This document shows positions 37,169 through 37,907 of a stretch of 37,907 nt of DNA, piece by piece. Position 1 is the stretch's first letter. The number at the start of each line of letters is the position of its first letter. Origin of the DNA: a virus. The notes under the pieces are model-generated. The model saw nothing but the letters and a program-made list of their open reading frames with translations, was not told the origin of the DNA and did not search any database. The stretch is from positions 1 through 37,907 of the IMG/VR virus record IMGVR_UViG_3300027800_000014; one strand, 5' to 3'. The position numbers and the translations under genes are program-made.

Positions 37169-37907
37169 CGCCGTTGTATATTGGACTAGGAAACAACTAG
37201 AGTTTATACGGGCTATACAAACAAAGAAATATCAATTCATGTTATTTGGTGGATCAATGGGTGGTGGCAAAAGTCAACTCATGGCTAGAACTTTCATATC
37301 GTTATTAGACTCTCACGCTGGTACAAGGTGCTTTGTGTTTAGAAAAAACTTATCAGTATTAAAGAGAACGACATATCAGACATTCAAACAAGTAGCAACC
37401 GAATTCGGCACAGTGTATACAGAGAATAAAAGTGAGATGTGTTGGAACTTTCCCAATGGAAGTCAATTATGGTTTCAAGAGTTAGATGATACCAAAGATG
37501 GGGACTGGAATAAGATTAAGGGTGTAGAGGCTACATGGATAGGTATAGATGAAGCTAATGAAATACAAGAGGGTGCTTTCAATATCTTAATGGGTAGAAT
37601 GTGGAGATGTAACCCCAACAAGGAGCATTCATTTATGATACTTACTTGTAATCCAGCACAGAATTGGGTTAAGGAAAGATTCTATACCCCGTGGGTTAAT
37701 AATACATTAGAAGAACCATTCTATTTCCAACAGGCATTAACTAGAGATAACCCTTTCTTACCATCTGAGTATATACAGACATTAGAGTTATTACCTGAAT
37801 CCGAATACAATCGTTATGTGCTAGGTAATTGGGATTTTGCTGATGACCCAAACCAATTGATTAAATACGAATGGATTAAACAGAACATATGGAATCCTAC
37901 AGAAGAG
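37146..37907 (+). CDS. terL: Terminase large subunit, N-terminal part (gene continues at 1)
   Basis: The start is the ATG at 37146, which overlaps the TerS stop by 23 bases; it is the only ATG that keeps the whole ATPase. The product has Walker A GGSMGGGKS (about 35-43), Walker B WIGIDEA (Asp135, Glu136) and the coupling segment LTCNPAQNWVKERFY. The gene runs to the window end and on through 1-679 for 437 residues in total. TerL drives ATP-fuelled packaging and cuts DNA. The packaging type (cos or pac) cannot be told. Confidence 0.95.
   Translation, partial: MIQLQGTNAVVYWTRKQLEFIRAIQTKKYQFMLFGGSMGGGKSQLMARTFISLLDSHAGTRCFVFRKNLSVLKRTTYQTFKQVATEFGTVYTENKSEMCWNFPNGSQLWFQELDDTKDGDWNKIKGVEATWIGIDEANEIQEGAFNILMGRMWRCNPNKEHSFMILTCNPAQNWVKERFYTPWVNNTLEEPFYFQQALTRDNPFLPSEYIQTLELLPESEYNRYVLGNWDFADDPNQLIKYEWIKQNIWNPTEE
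37781..37907. repeat. Terminal direct repeat, right copy
   Basis: Identical to 1-127. Removing one copy gives a circle of 37,780 bases with an intact TerL gene. Confidence 0.97.

Overview
The window is a complete circular-mapping phage genome. The first 127 bases are repeated exactly as the last 127, and the large terminase gene runs off the right end and continues at the left end, so the unique sequence is 37,780 bp. Every supported gene is on the + strand. The structural set (HK97-type portal, MuF-like protein, scaffold, capsid, connectors, tail tube, G/GT chaperones, tape measure, Dit, hub) describes a long-tailed (siphovirus-like) phage. The 501-residue tape measure implies a rather short tail, about 75 nm by the usual 1.5 Å per residue rule. 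I see no integrase, repressor, excisionase, tRNA set, DNA polymerase, helicase or primase, so it looks lytic (or at least not an obvious integrating temperate phage) and dependent on the host replisome. The DNA is AT-rich, with AGA/AGG for Arg and ATA for Ile common. Almost no gene has a Shine-Dalgarno sequence; leaders are AT-only, and several genes look leaderless behind extended -10 promoters. This fits a host that does not rely on Shine-Dalgarno pairing. Bacteroidota, suggested also by the FN3 style of the tail protein, or a Patescibacteria-type host are candidates, but the host is unresolved.

Layout. 37146 to the end plus 1-679: TerL. 732-10073: head module, unusual in having three fibre-like genes and a small membrane protein between the portal and the MuF-like gene. 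10109-11821: a GT4 glycosyltransferase and small genes inserted between capsid and connector genes. 11839-13712: connector and neck. 13705-21405: tail. 21427-23383: lysis candidates, with an M23-fold protein and four small membrane proteins. 23471-23948: a two-gene cassette with real Shine-Dalgarno sites and different Arg codon use, ended by a strong terminator at 23957. 24126-26493: phosphoesterase, a triple-HTH protein, small unknown genes and dense RNA structure. 26656-30527: replication and recombination (DnaD-like initiator, PD-(D/E)XK nuclease, Rad52-like annealing protein, HExxH protein). 30598-33994: small accessory genes and a 600-base gene-free, highly structured tract. 33994-37168: HNH nuclease, a second GT4 enzyme, a DUF115/GT42-like transferase, a conserved phage protein and a TerS candidate.

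Most notable points. (1) Three sugar-transferase-like genes lie in two places, each next to virion or packaging genes, and a shared N-terminal domain links a stand-alone protein (11338) to the second GT (34538); this suggests a virion-modification system. (2) The 30769-31369 gene-free tract has a 283-base domain closed by tRNA-like ends and an intrinsic terminator that competes with the closing helix. (3) A run of four hairpins at 26114-26268 has a loop complementary to the predicted 5' end of its own mRNA. (4) A predicted H-type pseudoknot lies directly ahead of the replication initiator start codon.
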